A stretch of 64,000 nucleotides of DNA from Streptomyces sp. NBC_00582 (GCF_036345155.1 NZ_CP107772.1:5208001-5272000); one strand, 5' to 3'; counted from the stretch's first letter, positions 8,180 through 17,048 are shown. Translations and numbers: made by a program. Notes: generated from the letters alone by a model not told the origin.

Positions 8180-8980
8180 TCAGGCCGTACGGCCGCGCCC
8201 CACTCCCGCCCGCCGCCACAGGCTCTGCGCCTCCTCCGCCGCGGCCGGGGCCGCGAGCAGCAGGGGCTCGTCGTAGGCGGGGAGGCCGGGCAGGGCGATC
8301 GCGCCCGCCTCCTGGGCGATCAGCAGGGCCGGGAGGCCGTCGACGTGGTGGAACTCGCCGATCGCCGCCGCGGTCGCCCGGCCCGCCGCCACCTGGACCA
8401 GGGACAGGGCCGTGGAGCCCATCACCCGGACCGTGCAGTGGCGGGCGGAGAGCTCGGTGAGCAGGGCGTCCATGCCGGGCCAGTGGGCGTGGGCCGCCCA
8501 CTCGGTCAGGAAGAGATGCCCGGTGAGGGTGGTGTGGTCGGCGGCCCGGACCGGGACGCCGTCGACGTGGGCGCCGCCGCCGCGGACCGCGGTGAAGGTC
8601 TCGCCCCGCCAGGGGTCCGCGACCACGCCGAGCAGCGGCGTGCCGTCGGGGGCGGCGAGGCCCAGCGAGAAGGAGCACCAGCCGATGCCGTGCGCGAAGT
8701 TGGACGTACCGTCGACGGGGTCGACCACCCAGGTCGGGGCGGAGCCGGCGCCTTCGGTGGTGCCGTACTCCTCGCCGACGATCCCGTACCCGGGGAACGC
8801 CTCGCCGAGCACCGCGCGGACGTGCCGCTCCACGGCCTCGTCGGTGTCGGTGACGAGGTCCGCGGGGCTCGCCTTCCGCCGTACGGCGGTGGTGCGGGCG
8901 CCCCGGATCGTCTCCGAGGCCCACGCCGCCAGCTCGGTCGCCACCCGCAGGGCGCGGTCCAGGTCCGGTGTCGTCTCCAC
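8180..8980 (-). CDS. Inositol-monophosphatase-family phosphatase
   Basis: The 266-aa protein contains the Li-sensitive phosphatase motifs: EEYG (metal-binding Glu), DPVDGTSNFAHG (catalytic DPxDGT) and, near the C-terminus, IGEFHHVDGLPALLIAQEAG, which is the second signature with a His before the usual Asp. Members hydrolyse inositol phosphates, histidinol phosphate or 3'-phosphoadenosine phosphate; sequence alone does not choose. I picked the GTG at 8980 because homologous structure begins just after it (LDRALRVATELAAWA). The extra 20 residues of the longer frame look like non-coding leader. Confidence 0.85.
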   Translation of the reverse strand: METTPDLDRALRVATELAAWASETIRGARTTAVRRKASPADLVTDTDEAVERHVRAVLGEAFPGYGIVGEEYGTTEGAGSAPTWVVDPVDGTSNFAHGIGWCSFSLGLAAPDGTPLLGVVADPWRGETFTAVRGGGAHVDGVPVRAADHTTLTGHLFLTEWAAHAHWPGMDALLTELSARHCTVRVMGSTALSLVQVAAGRATAAAIGEFHHVDGLPALLIAQEAGAIALPGLPAYDEPLLLAAPAAAEEAQSLWRRAGVGRGRTA

Positions 8981-9095
8981 GGGGTGACGGTAGCCGGGAC
9001 GGACGTCGGGGCGCGGTCGCCGAGGACAAGCGCACGACAACGCCTGTGCAACGGCTCGTTGGTTGACTGCTGCCCCGACAGATCAGGAGTCTGCG

Positions 9096-10016
9096 ATGAG
9101 CACCAAGACGGGCCCTCAACGCTACCCGGGCGCGAGCCGGGCGAACTGGTACCAGGACGACTTCGGCGGTGACGCCATGCAGGTCGACGTGGTCGTCCTG
9201 CACACCACCGAGGGCTACACGCTGCCCGGCTACGACGGTGGCTCCACCGCGCCGAACCTGACGGCGGTCCCGGACCTCGCCGCCAAGAAGCTGAAGTGGT
9301 ACCAGCACTTCGACATCGAGACCTCCTCCCGGGCCCTCGTGAACCTGCGCGGCGGCGTCGAGACGAACACCCTGAACGTCTGCCAGGTCGAACTGGCCGG
9401 CACCTGCGACCCGAAGACCCACGCCCAGTGGCAGGCCGCGGGCCACGCGCACGTCTACTGGCCGGACGCCCCCGACTGGGCGCTGCAGGGCGTCGCCCGC
9501 TTCCTGGCCTGGATGCACGAGGAGCACGGCGTCGCGCTGGCCGGCCCGAAGAGCTGGCCCGCGTACCCGACGTCGTACGCCAACGGCGGCGGCCAGCGGA
9601 TGACGGGCGCTCAGTGGTCGGACTTCAAGGGCGTGTGCGGGCACATGCACGTGCCGGAGAACGTCCACGGCGACCCCGGCGCGATCGACTTCGCGAGGAT
9701 CCTGAAGTACGCGAAGGCCGACCTGGACGTCGGCGACGACGACACCGCGCAGCCGACCACCCCCGCCAAGCCGAAGGTGCCCGCGTTCCCGGGGCGCAAG
9801 TACTTCGTCGCCGGCGCCACGAACGCGCACGTCCTGCGGCTCGGCAAGCAGCTGGTGAAGCGGGGCTTCGGCGACCACTACAAGGTCGGCCCGAGCAGAA
9901 CCTGGGGCGAGGCGGACCGGCTGAACGTCCGTGACTTCCAGAAGTCCCGCAAGGAACTGCGCGGCGACGCCGACGGCACCCCCGGCCCGCTGACCTGGCG
10001 CCTGCTGTTCTCCTGA
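9096..10016 (+). CDS. N-acetylmuramoyl-L-alanine amidase-like lysin with C-terminal wall-binding repeat
   Basis: This 306-aa protein starts at an ATG with AGGAG 6 nt upstream. An amidase_2/PGRP-like domain spans about residues 1-205 (VVVLHTTEGYTLPGYDGGST, QHFDIETSSRALVN, ending HMHVPENVHGDPGAIDF with the probable zinc His). A C-terminal segment of about 75 residues resembles a peptidoglycan-binding module (RLGKQLVKRGFG, then LNVRDFQKSRKELRGDADGT and PGPLTWRLLF). No signal peptide is visible, as in phage endolysins that pass through a holin or in proteins delivered another way. No other phage genes are adjacent. Confidence 0.82.
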   Translation: MSTKTGPQRYPGASRANWYQDDFGGDAMQVDVVVLHTTEGYTLPGYDGGSTAPNLTAVPDLAAKKLKWYQHFDIETSSRALVNLRGGVETNTLNVCQVELAGTCDPKTHAQWQAAGHAHVYWPDAPDWALQGVARFLAWMHEEHGVALAGPKSWPAYPTSYANGGGQRMTGAQWSDFKGVCGHMHVPENVHGDPGAIDFARILKYAKADLDVGDDDTAQPTTPAKPKVPAFPGRKYFVAGATNAHVLRLGKQLVKRGFGDHYKVGPSRTWGEADRLNVRDFQKSRKELRGDADGTPGPLTWRLLFS

Positions 10017-10046
10017 CACGACGCGCCGACCCGACGCCGGACACAC

Positions 10047-10080
10047 GACGAACCCCCGGGCCGCTTCCCGGGGGTTCGTC
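10047..10080. terminator. Perfect 14-bp-stem hairpin, bidirectional terminator
   Basis: GACGAACCCCCGGG pairs perfectly with CCCGGGGGTTCGTC across a 6-nt loop. It lies between the convergent amidase and SGNH esterase genes, 31 nt and 22 nt from their stops, so it can serve both. No T-tract follows, which is normal for Streptomyces terminators. Confidence 0.85.
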
Positions 10081-10101
10081 CGTCTCGCGTCCGGCCCCGG
10101 G

Positions 10102-10899
10102 TCAGCCGGTGACCTCGTTGAGCCGCGCGTCGTAGCCCGCCAGGTAACCCATCAGGGTGGGGTGGAAGACCGCGGTCCCGGCGTTCAGGTCGTTGATCCA
10201 CGGGTCGGAGCCGCACGCGCCGTGGCCCTTGAACGAGTCGCGCATGTCGATGAACTGGACCGGCTCCTTGGCCGCGGCGGCCTTGGTGCCCTCGGCCAGC
10301 GCGTCGGCCAGCTGGTTCATGGCGGTGCGCTTGGCGGAGCTGAGGTCGATCAGGGGGCAGGTCCCGGTCGGGGAGACCGTCTGCGGATAGCCGAGGACGA
10401 CGACCCGGGCGTTCGGCGCCTTGGCCTTGATGTCCTTGTACAGCCCGGCGAGCGATGTCACCAACTGGCCCTTGGCGTACGACGACATGTACAGCGTGGC
10501 CGAGTCGCACCAGCTGTCGCCCTGGGTGAGGCAGCCCTGGGCCACGGTGGAGAACTGGGCGTCGTTGCCGCCCACCGTGAGCGTGACGAGATCGGTGTCG
10601 GCGCTCAGCGCGGACAGCTGCTTGTCCCGCACGTCCGCGATCTTCGCACCGCTGCAGGAGACGTCCTTCAGCGTGTAGTCCCCGTGCGCCGCGGCCCACA
10701 GCGCCGGGTAGTCGACGGTGCTGCGCTTGCAGTCGCCGCTGGCGCCGTCGTAGTAGTCCGCGCCTACCCCGGAGGCGTACGAATCACCCAGGGCCACGTA
10801 CTCCAGGCCCGTCGCCGCCTGCGCCGGCGTGCTCATCATCCCGGCCATTCCGGCGAAAGCCATCACCGCGCTGGCGACGGCCGACGTCAATTTACGCAT
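10102..10899 (-). CDS. Secreted SGNH-family esterase/lipase
   Basis: The 265-aa product has a signal peptide of about 28 residues ending AQA. An SGNH hydrolase domain follows with all four blocks: GDSYASG (nucleophile Ser), the block I-II Gly region, GGND (block III) and HPTLMGY (block V His). Several Cys residues would form disulfides outside the cell. This is the architecture of the secreted Streptomyces lipase/esterase group. The ATG at 10899 has AAGGA upstream. A promoter-like pair and an unusual repeated leader precede it. Confidence 0.9.
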   Translation of the reverse strand: MRKLTSAVASAVMAFAGMAGMMSTPAQAATGLEYVALGDSYASGVGADYYDGASGDCKRSTVDYPALWAAAHGDYTLKDVSCSGAKIADVRDKQLSALSADTDLVTLTVGGNDAQFSTVAQGCLTQGDSWCDSATLYMSSYAKGQLVTSLAGLYKDIKAKAPNARVVVLGYPQTVSPTGTCPLIDLSSAKRTAMNQLADALAEGTKAAAAKEPVQFIDMRDSFKGHGACGSDPWINDLNAGTAVFHPTLMGYLAGYDARLNEVTG

Positions 10900-10910
10900 G
10901 AGTTCCTTCT

Positions 10911-10960
10911 GGATCGGGGAGCTGGATCGGGGAGCAGGATCGGGAGCTGGATCGGGAAGT
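10911..10960. repeat. Four tandem GGATCGGG-type 12-13 bp repeats in the esterase leader
   Basis: Units GGATCGGGGAGCT, GGATCGGGGAGCA, GGATCGGGAGCT and GGATCGGGAAGT follow each other without gaps, just upstream of the esterase ribosome site on its 5' untranslated side. They could be protein-binding sites, an RNA element, or replication slippage without function. Confidence 0.75.
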
Positions 10961-10983
10961 CCGGATCCATGCGAGGAATGAGG

Positions 10984-11011
10984 ATCGTACAGGCGTCGGC
11001 GAAGCCCTCAA
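10984..11011 (-). promoter_or_regulatory. Candidate promoter of the SGNH esterase gene
   Basis: On the minus strand TTGAGG is followed after 16 nt by TACGAT, a reasonable sigma-70 (HrdB-type) pair. It would give a leader of roughly 75-80 nt containing the GGATCGGG repeats. An inverted repeat TCCTGT-N7-ACAGGA at 11013-11031 lies immediately upstream of the -35 element and may be an operator. Confidence 0.45.
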
Positions 11012-11045
11012 CTCCTGTTTGTTGCACAGGAATTGTCCACCCATT

Positions 11046-11067
11046 GACTACGACCTGAGTCGTAGTC
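11046..11067. promoter_or_regulatory. 22-bp palindrome, candidate operator in the esterase/SARP intergenic region
   Basis: GACTACGAC and GTCGTAGTC form a perfect 9-bp inverted repeat around a 4-nt centre (CTGA). The whole 440-bp gap 10900-11339 has lower GC than the genes and holds no ORF I believe in. The palindrome lies about 270 bp before the SARP start and 150 bp before the esterase start, a usual place for a dimeric regulator. Confidence 0.55.
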
Positions 11068-11339
11068 ACGGCCTCTATCTCCGGTTGCAGACGGACCGGG
11101 GAGAGATCCGATTCCGAGTCGATGTTCCGCCCCGTGCGGCGCCCGACAATTTCCCGTGTGCAAGAAAACAACAGGGCCAATCCGTAGCAGGACACCGCAG
11201 CCCGGTGCCACCCGCGACAACACACGGACAACAGTCGAGCAACGAGCCATTGATTGACTCCATCGCGTACCCTGCATGCCCCGATGCCGTGTTCGGCGAG
11301 GCCCCTTCACATCCAGCGCCGCCCAGGAGGGCCCACCCG

Positions 11340-13322
11340 GTGAACTCACGACAGGAGCTGCGGTTCGGCGTGCTCGGACCCGTCGAGGTACTCAAGGGCA
11401 ACGTTTCCCTCGATCTGGGCCCCCGGCAGCGCCGACTGCTGCTCATCCGTCTGCTCCTGGAGGACGGCCGTCCCGTCTCCCAGGACACCCTCTGCCGCGA
11501 TCTGTGGCCGACCGACCGGCCGACGGGTGCCGCGTCCTCCGTCCGCGCGCACATCAGCCGGCTGCGCGCGGTCCTGGACCCGGTCCGGCAGGGCCGCTCC
11601 ACCGTGCTGGTCAGCGGCCCGGCCGGCTACGCCCTGAAGGTGCCGGCCGGGGCCCGGGACACCACCCTCTTCGAGGAGTCCGTGAGCCGGGCCCGCGAAG
11701 CCCTGCGGAACGGCCGGCTCACCGCCGCCCGGCAGGAGATCGACGCCGCCCTCGCGCTGTGGCGCGGCGAGGCCCTGGCCGAGGCCACCGAGCACGCCTT
11801 CGCGATACGTGAGCGCACGCGGCTCGACGGCACCCTCCAGGACGCCAGGGAACTGCAGGCCGCGATCCTCGTCCAGCAGGGCGAGACGGAACCGGCGATC
11901 GGCGTCGCGGAGGGCCTCGTCCTCAAGGCCCCGCTCCGCGAGACGTCCTGGGCGCTGCTGATGCGCGCGCTGTACGCCGCCGGCCGGCCCGTGGAGGCGC
12001 TGCGCCAGTACGAGCGGTTCCGCGACATGCTCGCCACCGACCTGGGCCTGGACCCCAGCCCCCAGCTCAGGGATCTGCACACCGCGATCCTGCGGCACGA
12101 CGTCGTGGTCCTCGGCACCCCGCCCCCGGCCGACTCCGTCACGGCCGCCTCGACCGCGCCCCTCACCCCGGGCCTCGAGTTCACCACCGTCTGCACGCAC
12201 CCGGACCCCCGGAACACCGACGCCGCTCCCTTCGTGGGCCGGCACGAGGAGAAGAAGCAGCTCGCCGCCCTGCTGTCGGCCGCGACCGCGGGCCGCCCCC
12301 GCTGGGCCGTGATCACCGGCGAGCAGGGCTCGGGCAAGACCCGGATCACGGACGAGCTGTCGGCCTGGGCCGTGTCGGCCGGGTTCACCGTCGCCCGCAC
12401 CCGGGCCGGTCAGGCGCTCAGCGGCAACCGCGGGATCTCCCAGACCTGTCCGACCGTCCAGCTCCTGGACGCGCTGCGGCAGGACGGCAAGGACTCCGCC
12501 GAGGACGAGGAGGCGCGGAAGGACCCGCTCGCCACGGTCGTCGACGAGCTCACCCAGGGACCCACGCTGGTCGTCGTCGACGACCTCGACCAGGCACCGC
12601 AGGGCTTCCACCGGCTGCTGCGGCGGCTCGCCAAGGTGCTGCGCGAGGCCCCGGTCGTCTTCGTGTGCACCCTGCGCAACCCCGACGCCCCCGTCTCCAG
12701 CATGCTCCTCGCCGACCTGGCCCTGATCGGGGCGACCTGGCTGACCCTGGACCCGCTGACCGCCGACGACGTCGCCGAACTGCTCACGGCGCGCGGCGAG
12801 GACGCCGGCCCGGCCGCGGCGCAGGCGCTGCACCGGCGCTGCGAGGGGCACCCCTTCGCGCTGGCCGAGCTGCTGGAACTGCCTCCCGAGCGGCGCACCG
12901 GCCCCGAGGCGCAGGTGCCGGCGGCCGTACGCAACATCCTCCACGCACGCCTCGTCGAACTGCCCGACCCGGCGCGGACCATGCTCACCTATGCCGCCGC
13001 CGACGGCGAGTGGCTGGACCTCGGTCTCCTCGCGGACGTCCAGGGCCTGGCCCCGGACCAGCTGCTGCCGCTGATCGACGCGGCCGTCACCGCCCGGATC
13101 CTGGTCTGGGACGGGGAACCCGGCACGGGCGGCACCGGCCGCTACCGGCTGCCCGAGCTGCCCCGCGACGTCGTGCTCGGCACCCTGACCCCGTCCTCCC
13201 GGCAGATCCGGCACGCCGCGTTCGCCCGGGAACTGGCGGCCCGCCCAGGTGCCGACCCGGCGCGGCTGGCCCGGCACCTGCGCGCGGCGGGACCGATGGC
13301 ACCGGCGGCGGCACAGCGGTGA
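11340..13322 (+). CDS. SARP/AfsR-type transcriptional regulator with AAA ATPase domain
   Basis: From the GTG at 11340 (AGGAGG about 10 nt upstream) the protein is 660 aa. Domains in order: OmpR-like winged helix (about 1-95; LRFGVLGPVEVLKG to SGPAGYALKV), bacterial transcriptional activator domain BTAD (about 100-250; ending DLGLDPSPQLRDLHTAIL), then an AAA/NTPase region from about residue 300 with Walker A GEQGSGKTRI and Walker B LVVVDDLD. This is the large-SARP architecture (AfsR class), here without a C-terminal TPR block. SARPs usually activate secondary metabolism genes, but no biosynthetic cluster is adjacent, so the target is unknown. Confidence 0.88.
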   Translation: MNSRQELRFGVLGPVEVLKGNVSLDLGPRQRRLLLIRLLLEDGRPVSQDTLCRDLWPTDRPTGAASSVRAHISRLRAVLDPVRQGRSTVLVSGPAGYALKVPAGARDTTLFEESVSRAREALRNGRLTAARQEIDAALALWRGEALAEATEHAFAIRERTRLDGTLQDARELQAAILVQQGETEPAIGVAEGLVLKAPLRETSWALLMRALYAAGRPVEALRQYERFRDMLATDLGLDPSPQLRDLHTAILRHDVVVLGTPPPADSVTAASTAPLTPGLEFTTVCTHPDPRNTDAAPFVGRHEEKKQLAALLSAATAGRPRWAVITGEQGSGKTRITDELSAWAVSAGFTVARTRAGQALSGNRGISQTCPTVQLLDALRQDGKDSAEDEEARKDPLATVVDELTQGPTLVVVDDLDQAPQGFHRLLRRLAKVLREAPVVFVCTLRNPDAPVSSMLLADLALIGATWLTLDPLTADDVAELLTARGEDAGPAAAQALHRRCEGHPFALAELLELPPERRTGPEAQVPAAVRNILHARLVELPDPARTMLTYAAADGEWLDLGLLADVQGLAPDQLLPLIDAAVTARILVWDGEPGTGGTGRYRLPELPRDVVLGTLTPSSRQIRHAAFARELAARPGADPARLARHLRAAGPMAPAAAQR

Positions 13323-13343
13323 AGTCCACTTGAAACAGGCGTT

Positions 13344-13364
13344 GTTGGTCTTATCTTTACCAAC
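13344..13364. promoter_or_regulatory. GTTGGT-N9-ACCAAC inverted repeat before a membrane-protein gene
   Basis: A 6-bp perfect inverted repeat with an AT-rich 9-nt centre lies 22 bp after the SARP stop and 22 bp before the next ATG. The AT-rich centre is unusual here. It could be an operator for the following gene or a weak terminator; I cannot decide. Confidence 0.4.
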
Positions 13365-13385
13365 CCCGCTCACTACGATCGGTGG

Positions 13386-14243
13386 ATGACACAACCGACG
13401 CAACCCGGCCCCCCGGTGCCCCCGCCCGTCCCGTACGGCAGACCCCCCGGCCCCCCGCCGGACCCGGGCGCGGCCGCCGACCGGGTCTCCGGCGGGCTGC
13501 TGCTGCTCGGCGCCGTCGTCACCGTCACCGGTTCGTTCACCACGCTGGACGAGTCGGCCCAGACGATGGAGGGCGGCAGTGACGACACGGTGTACCGGAT
13601 CGTCGCGAAGGCGTGGTCCTACTCCACCCGCTTCCAGGGGGAGGACCAGGAGTCGGTCACGCAGTTCCACGGGGTCCCCCTGCTCGTGGCCGCCCTCCTC
13701 GCGGTCGTCGCGGGCGTCCTGCTGCTGACCCGTTCCGGCGGGCGGCTGCCGCTCGCCCGGGTGCTCGGGGTGGCGGGCGCGGTGCTGCTGTTCGGGACGA
13801 CGCTGACCGTGGCGATCTCGGCGGTCGGGGACGCCCAGTGGGACTCGGACACCCGGTCCACGACCTTCGGCCCCGGCTTCTACCTGCTGACCGCGGCCTG
13901 TGTGCTGGCGCTCGTCGCGACCGTCCTCACGGTCCTCACCACCCGCCGCCCCGCCGTCGCCCTCACCGGCCCCGGCACACCCCCGCAGCCCTGGCCGGCC
14001 GGCCCGGCCCCTCAGCCGTACCCGCAGGCCTACCCGCAGCCGTACCCACAGCCCCAGCCGTATCCACAGCCCCAGCCGTACCAGGCGGCACAGTCCTACC
14101 CGCCGGCCCAGCAGCCCCCGCAGGCCGCCCAGGAGCCCCCGCAGGCCGCTCAGCAGCCCGCACCGGCCCCCCAGCCCCCGTCGGCCCCCCAGCCCCCGCA
14201 GCCGTACCCGCCCCAGCCGCCCTCGCCCCCGTCCGCGAGCTGA
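13386..14243 (+). CDS. Membrane protein with long Pro/Gln-rich cytoplasmic tail
   Basis: The 285-aa product has a Pro-rich N-terminus, about four hydrophobic helices (GGLLLLGAVVTVTGSF; LLVAALLAVVAGVLLL; VLGVAGAVLLFGTTLTVAI; FYLLTAACVLALVATVLTVL) and a C-terminal tail of roughly 85 residues made almost only of Pro, Gln, Ala and Tyr in PYPQP-like repeats. The region between helices 1 and 2 is polar and probably external. No named family is recognisable. The tail may be a scaffold for SH3-like or other proline-binding partners, which is speculation. Confidence 0.7.
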   Translation: MTQPTQPGPPVPPPVPYGRPPGPPPDPGAAADRVSGGLLLLGAVVTVTGSFTTLDESAQTMEGGSDDTVYRIVAKAWSYSTRFQGEDQESVTQFHGVPLLVAALLAVVAGVLLLTRSGGRLPLARVLGVAGAVLLFGTTLTVAISAVGDAQWDSDTRSTTFGPGFYLLTAACVLALVATVLTVLTTRRPAVALTGPGTPPQPWPAGPAPQPYPQAYPQPYPQPQPYPQPQPYQAAQSYPPAQQPPQAAQEPPQAAQQPAPAPQPPSAPQPPQPYPPQPPSPPSAS

Positions 14244-14274
14244 CGCGGGATCCCCGCACAGGGGACGCCGTACG

Positions 14275-14946
14275 TCACTCCTCGACGACCCCCGACCGCC
14301 AGGCCCACGCCGCGATCTCCACCCGGTTGCGGGCGGAGAGCTTGCTCTGGACGTTGCCCAGGTGGGTCTTCACCGTGCCGACGGAGATGGACAGCCGGGC
14401 GGCGATCTCCGCGTTGGTGAGGCCGGTGGCCACGAGCCGTACGACGTCCGTCTCCCGGGCGGACAGCCCCGGGTCCGGGCCCCGGCGGGCTCGGTCGGCC
14501 GCGGCACGGCCCGGTGCGCCCCGCAGCAGACGCAGGGTGATGGAGGGGCTGACCAGGGCCTCCCCAAAGGCCGCGGCGCGGATCGCCTCGACCAGCAGGG
14601 TGGGGCCGGAGTCCTTGAGGAGGAAGCCGCAGGCGCCGTCACGCAGGGCGCGGTGGACGTACTCGTCGTCGTCGAAGGTCGTGGCCACCACGACCTTCGG
14701 CGGGTCGACCAGGCCGGGACGGGTGAGCCGGCGCAGGGCCTCCAGGCCGTCCAGCCTGGGCATGCGGATGTCCATCAGCACCACGTCGGGCCGGTGCCGT
14801 TCGGCGAGTTCCACCGCCTGAAGACCGTCCGCCGCCTGCCCGACGACCTCGATGTCGTCCTCGGCGGCCAGGATCATCTCGAAGCCAGTGCGGACCATGG
14901 CCTGGTCGTCGGCGATCAGCACACGGATCGTCCCCGGGCCCGTCAC
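14275..14946 (-). CDS. NarL/FixJ-type response regulator
   Basis: The 223-aa protein has a receiver domain (RVLIADDQAMVRTGFEMIL, phospho-acceptor Asp in VVLMDIRMPRLDG, Lys in FLLKDSGP) and a LuxR helix-turn-helix (LSARETDVVRLVATGLTNAE to SVGTVKTHLGNVQSKL). All phosphorylation residues are present. Its GTG start overlaps the stop of the sensor kinase gene by 4 nt (GTGA), so the two form one translationally coupled pair. Targets are unknown; the divergent VanZ gene beyond the kinase is one candidate. Confidence 0.92.
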   Translation of the reverse strand: MTGPGTIRVLIADDQAMVRTGFEMILAAEDDIEVVGQAADGLQAVELAERHRPDVVLMDIRMPRLDGLEALRRLTRPGLVDPPKVVVATTFDDDEYVHRALRDGACGFLLKDSGPTLLVEAIRAAAFGEALVSPSITLRLLRGAPGRAAADRARRGPDPGLSARETDVVRLVATGLTNAEIAARLSISVGTVKTHLGNVQSKLSARNRVEIAAWAWRSGVVEE

Positions 14947-16277
14947 GCGGCGCTCCCCACGACCCGACCCGGTTCCGCGCCCCCGCCGACCGGCAGCGTC
15001 GCCTCGATCCGCCAGCCCCCGCCCGCGGCGGGCCCCGCCTCGACCCTGCCGCCGACCATGCCCACCCGCTCGACCAGCCCCTTCAGCCCGAAGCCGCCAC
15101 CCAGCGCCGGGAGCGCCTGGTGCCCGGCGCGCGGGCGGCCGTCGTCGCTCACCGTCACGGTGACCCGCGTCCCGGACCGCACCAGGCGGACCTCCACCTC
15201 GGTGACGTCGCGGGCGTGCTTGCGTATGTTGGTCAGCGCCTCCATCACCACCCGGTGCAGGGTGGTCACCACCTCCACCGGCAGCTCCTCGAACTCCCCC
15301 TCCGTCCGCAGCACCGCCCGGGCTCCGCCGACCGGGGCGAACTCCTCGACGAGGGCCCGCACTTCTGCCATACCGGCCAGCGGCGCCAGAGCCACGTCCC
15401 GCTCCCGTGGCTCCCGTGGATCCCGCGACTCCCCTGGATCCCGCGACTCCCGCGTATCCGTCTCGCGCAGCATCCCCACCATCGCCCGCATCGACTTCAG
15501 CGCCTCCGCGCCCGCGTGCTCGATCCGTTCCAGCGCGGGCGGCACCAGGTCGGGCCGTCGTACGGCGACGGAACGGGCGCCCTGCGCCTGGATGACGATG
15601 CCGGTGACATGGTGGGCGACGAAGTCGTGCAGGTCACGGGCGAACTCCGCGCGCTGCTCCAGCCGTACGGCGCTCTCCCGGCGCCGCCGGTCCGCGACGA
15701 CCAGCCGTACGGTCAGGCCGATCGCCAGGGCCGCCGTCGCGGCCAGGGTCAAGAAGAACGCCAGGACCACGCTGCCCAGGTCGATCTCGACGGCCAGCGG
15801 GCGCAGGACGACCGCCGCCATGGCCGCCGGTACGGCGCCCGCCGCCGCCTTCGGCGCGCCGCGCCACGCGGTCAGCGTCACCAGCCCCAGCAGCGCGGCC
15901 GGTTCGGTGAGGGCGACCACCGATTGCACGGGGGAGTAGGAGTCCAGCCGGTGCGCGAGCCCCGCGACGACGTGGACGGCGGCCGTCGTGGCGAGCGACA
16001 GCGCCGCCGCGCCGGCCGTCACGAGCGGCAGGCCGCGCACGCCGAGGCGGGGCCAGAGCAGCAGGGCGACGCACGACAGCAGCCCGCAGATCAGCACCAG
16101 CGGACCGGCCGTGCTCGCGTCCGCCTGCTCGAACGCGTGACCGAGCCGCCCGAACGCGCCCACCCGGTAGTCGAAGGCACCGAGGACGAGGAGCAGCACC
16201 GCGACCGCGGGCCACACCGCCGCCCGCAGCCGGGCCACCCGCCGGGACCGTTCCCCGGTCCATCGCCAGGACTTCAT
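14943..16277 (-). CDS. Sensor histidine kinase (HisKA_3), partner of the downstream regulator
   Basis: The 444-aa protein has about six to eight hydrophobic segments in the first 230 residues. Then comes the dimerisation/phosphorylation box with ARDLHDFVAHHVTGIVIQAQ, where the first His is the phospho-acceptor, and a HATPase domain with N-box-like NIRKHARDVTEV, DDGRPR and GGFGLKGL. A short Arg/Glu/Asp repeat (ESRDPGESRDPREPRERD) sits between the phosphorylation box and the ATPase domain; it is encoded by a small in-frame DNA repeat near 15400-15455. The start at 16277 faces the VanZ gene across a 135-bp divergent promoter region. Confidence 0.92.
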   Translation of the reverse strand: MKSWRWTGERSRRVARLRAAVWPAVAVLLLVLGAFDYRVGAFGRLGHAFEQADASTAGPLVLICGLLSCVALLLWPRLGVRGLPLVTAGAAALSLATTAAVHVVAGLAHRLDSYSPVQSVVALTEPAALLGLVTLTAWRGAPKAAAGAVPAAMAAVVLRPLAVEIDLGSVVLAFFLTLAATAALAIGLTVRLVVADRRRRESAVRLEQRAEFARDLHDFVAHHVTGIVIQAQGARSVAVRRPDLVPPALERIEHAGAEALKSMRAMVGMLRETDTRESRDPGESRDPREPRERDVALAPLAGMAEVRALVEEFAPVGGARAVLRTEGEFEELPVEVVTTLHRVVMEALTNIRKHARDVTEVEVRLVRSGTRVTVTVSDDGRPRAGHQALPALGGGFGLKGLVERVGMVGGRVEAGPAAGGGWRIEATLPVGGGAEPGRVVGSAA

Positions 16278-16412
16278 GCCGGGAGCGTAGCCGGGGGGTC
16301 GGCCGAAAGTCGTAGAGCTCCGCCGAAGATCGGTCTTTCGTCAGAGCCGTCGCCCGGGCGCGCGGGGCGAGAGTGGGCCCCGCAACCACCCGCCCCCGCC
16401 GAGGAGTTCACC

Positions 16413-17048
16413 ATGGGCAACGTCCACTTCGAGATCGGTGCCACGACCGTGCTGGGGCCGCTGCTGGCCGCGTTCGGCGTGCTGGTGGCCCTGCGCGCAC
16501 GGCGGGGCCGGGCCGGCTGGACCGGGCGGCACGCGGTGACCCGGCTGCTGGCCGCCGCGTACGCCGCCGGCGTGCTGGCCCTCACGCTCTTCCCGGTCGT
16601 CGTGACCTACGGCGAGTACGCCAACCTGATGCCCTGGACCAACCAGATCAACTGGGTCCCGGCGCCCAGCCCCGACCCGAGCATCGTCGCCAACGTGATC
16701 CTGACGGTCCCGCTCGGCATGCTGCTGCCGCTGACGACCGCCCGGATCGGCTCCAAGGGGCGGGTCACCGCCGTCACGGCCGGGGTGAGCCTCGCCATCG
16801 AGGTGTCCCAGCTCCTGATGTACGTCGTGGTCAACAACGCCCGGCTGACGGACACCACCGACCTCCTCGTCAACACCCTGGGCGGTTACCTCGGTTGTGT
16901 GGTCCTGTACCGGGCGGCCCGCGTCCCGGCCGTGGCCCGTCTGCTCGGCACGCTTGCCCTGCCGGGCTCCGCGTTCGCGTCGAAGGGGCACACCTTCGCC
17001 CGTCCCGCGACGCGTTCCGCCGACGAGCCCACTGCCGCCCGTTCCTGA
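16413..17048 (+). CDS. VanZ-family membrane protein
   Basis: The 211-aa product has four to five membrane helices and the VanZ-like stretch VYA/VTYGEYANLMPW followed by NVILTVPLGMLLPL, SLAIEVSQLLMY and DLLVNTLGGYLGC. In vancomycin-resistance clusters VanZ gives low-level teicoplanin resistance; most chromosomal members have no proven role. The ATG at 16413 has GAGGAG about 9 nt upstream. It is divergent from the two-component system and could be its target, an inference from position only. Confidence 0.85.
   Translation: MGNVHFEIGATTVLGPLLAAFGVLVALRARRGRAGWTGRHAVTRLLAAAYAAGVLALTLFPVVVTYGEYANLMPWTNQINWVPAPSPDPSIVANVILTVPLGMLLPLTTARIGSKGRVTAVTAGVSLAIEVSQLLMYVVVNNARLTDTTDLLVNTLGGYLGCVVLYRAARVPAVARLLGTLALPGSAFASKGHTFARPATRSADEPTAARS

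Noticed and set aside
9096..10016. Prophage indicated by the endolysin-like amidase
   Set aside because: No integrase, capsid, terminase or holin gene is in the neighbourhood; the amidase stands alone.
11019..11340. 107-codon upstream extension of the SARP gene
   Set aside because: The extension lacks SARP homology, crosses the palindrome-rich spacer and has no ribosome site; the GTG at 11340 has AGGAGG.
10102..16277. Biosynthetic gene cluster around the SARP regulator
   Set aside because: No core synthase, carrier protein or tailoring set is nearby; the glycosyltransferase, Rieske enzyme and acyltransferase further right are scattered and separately transcribed.
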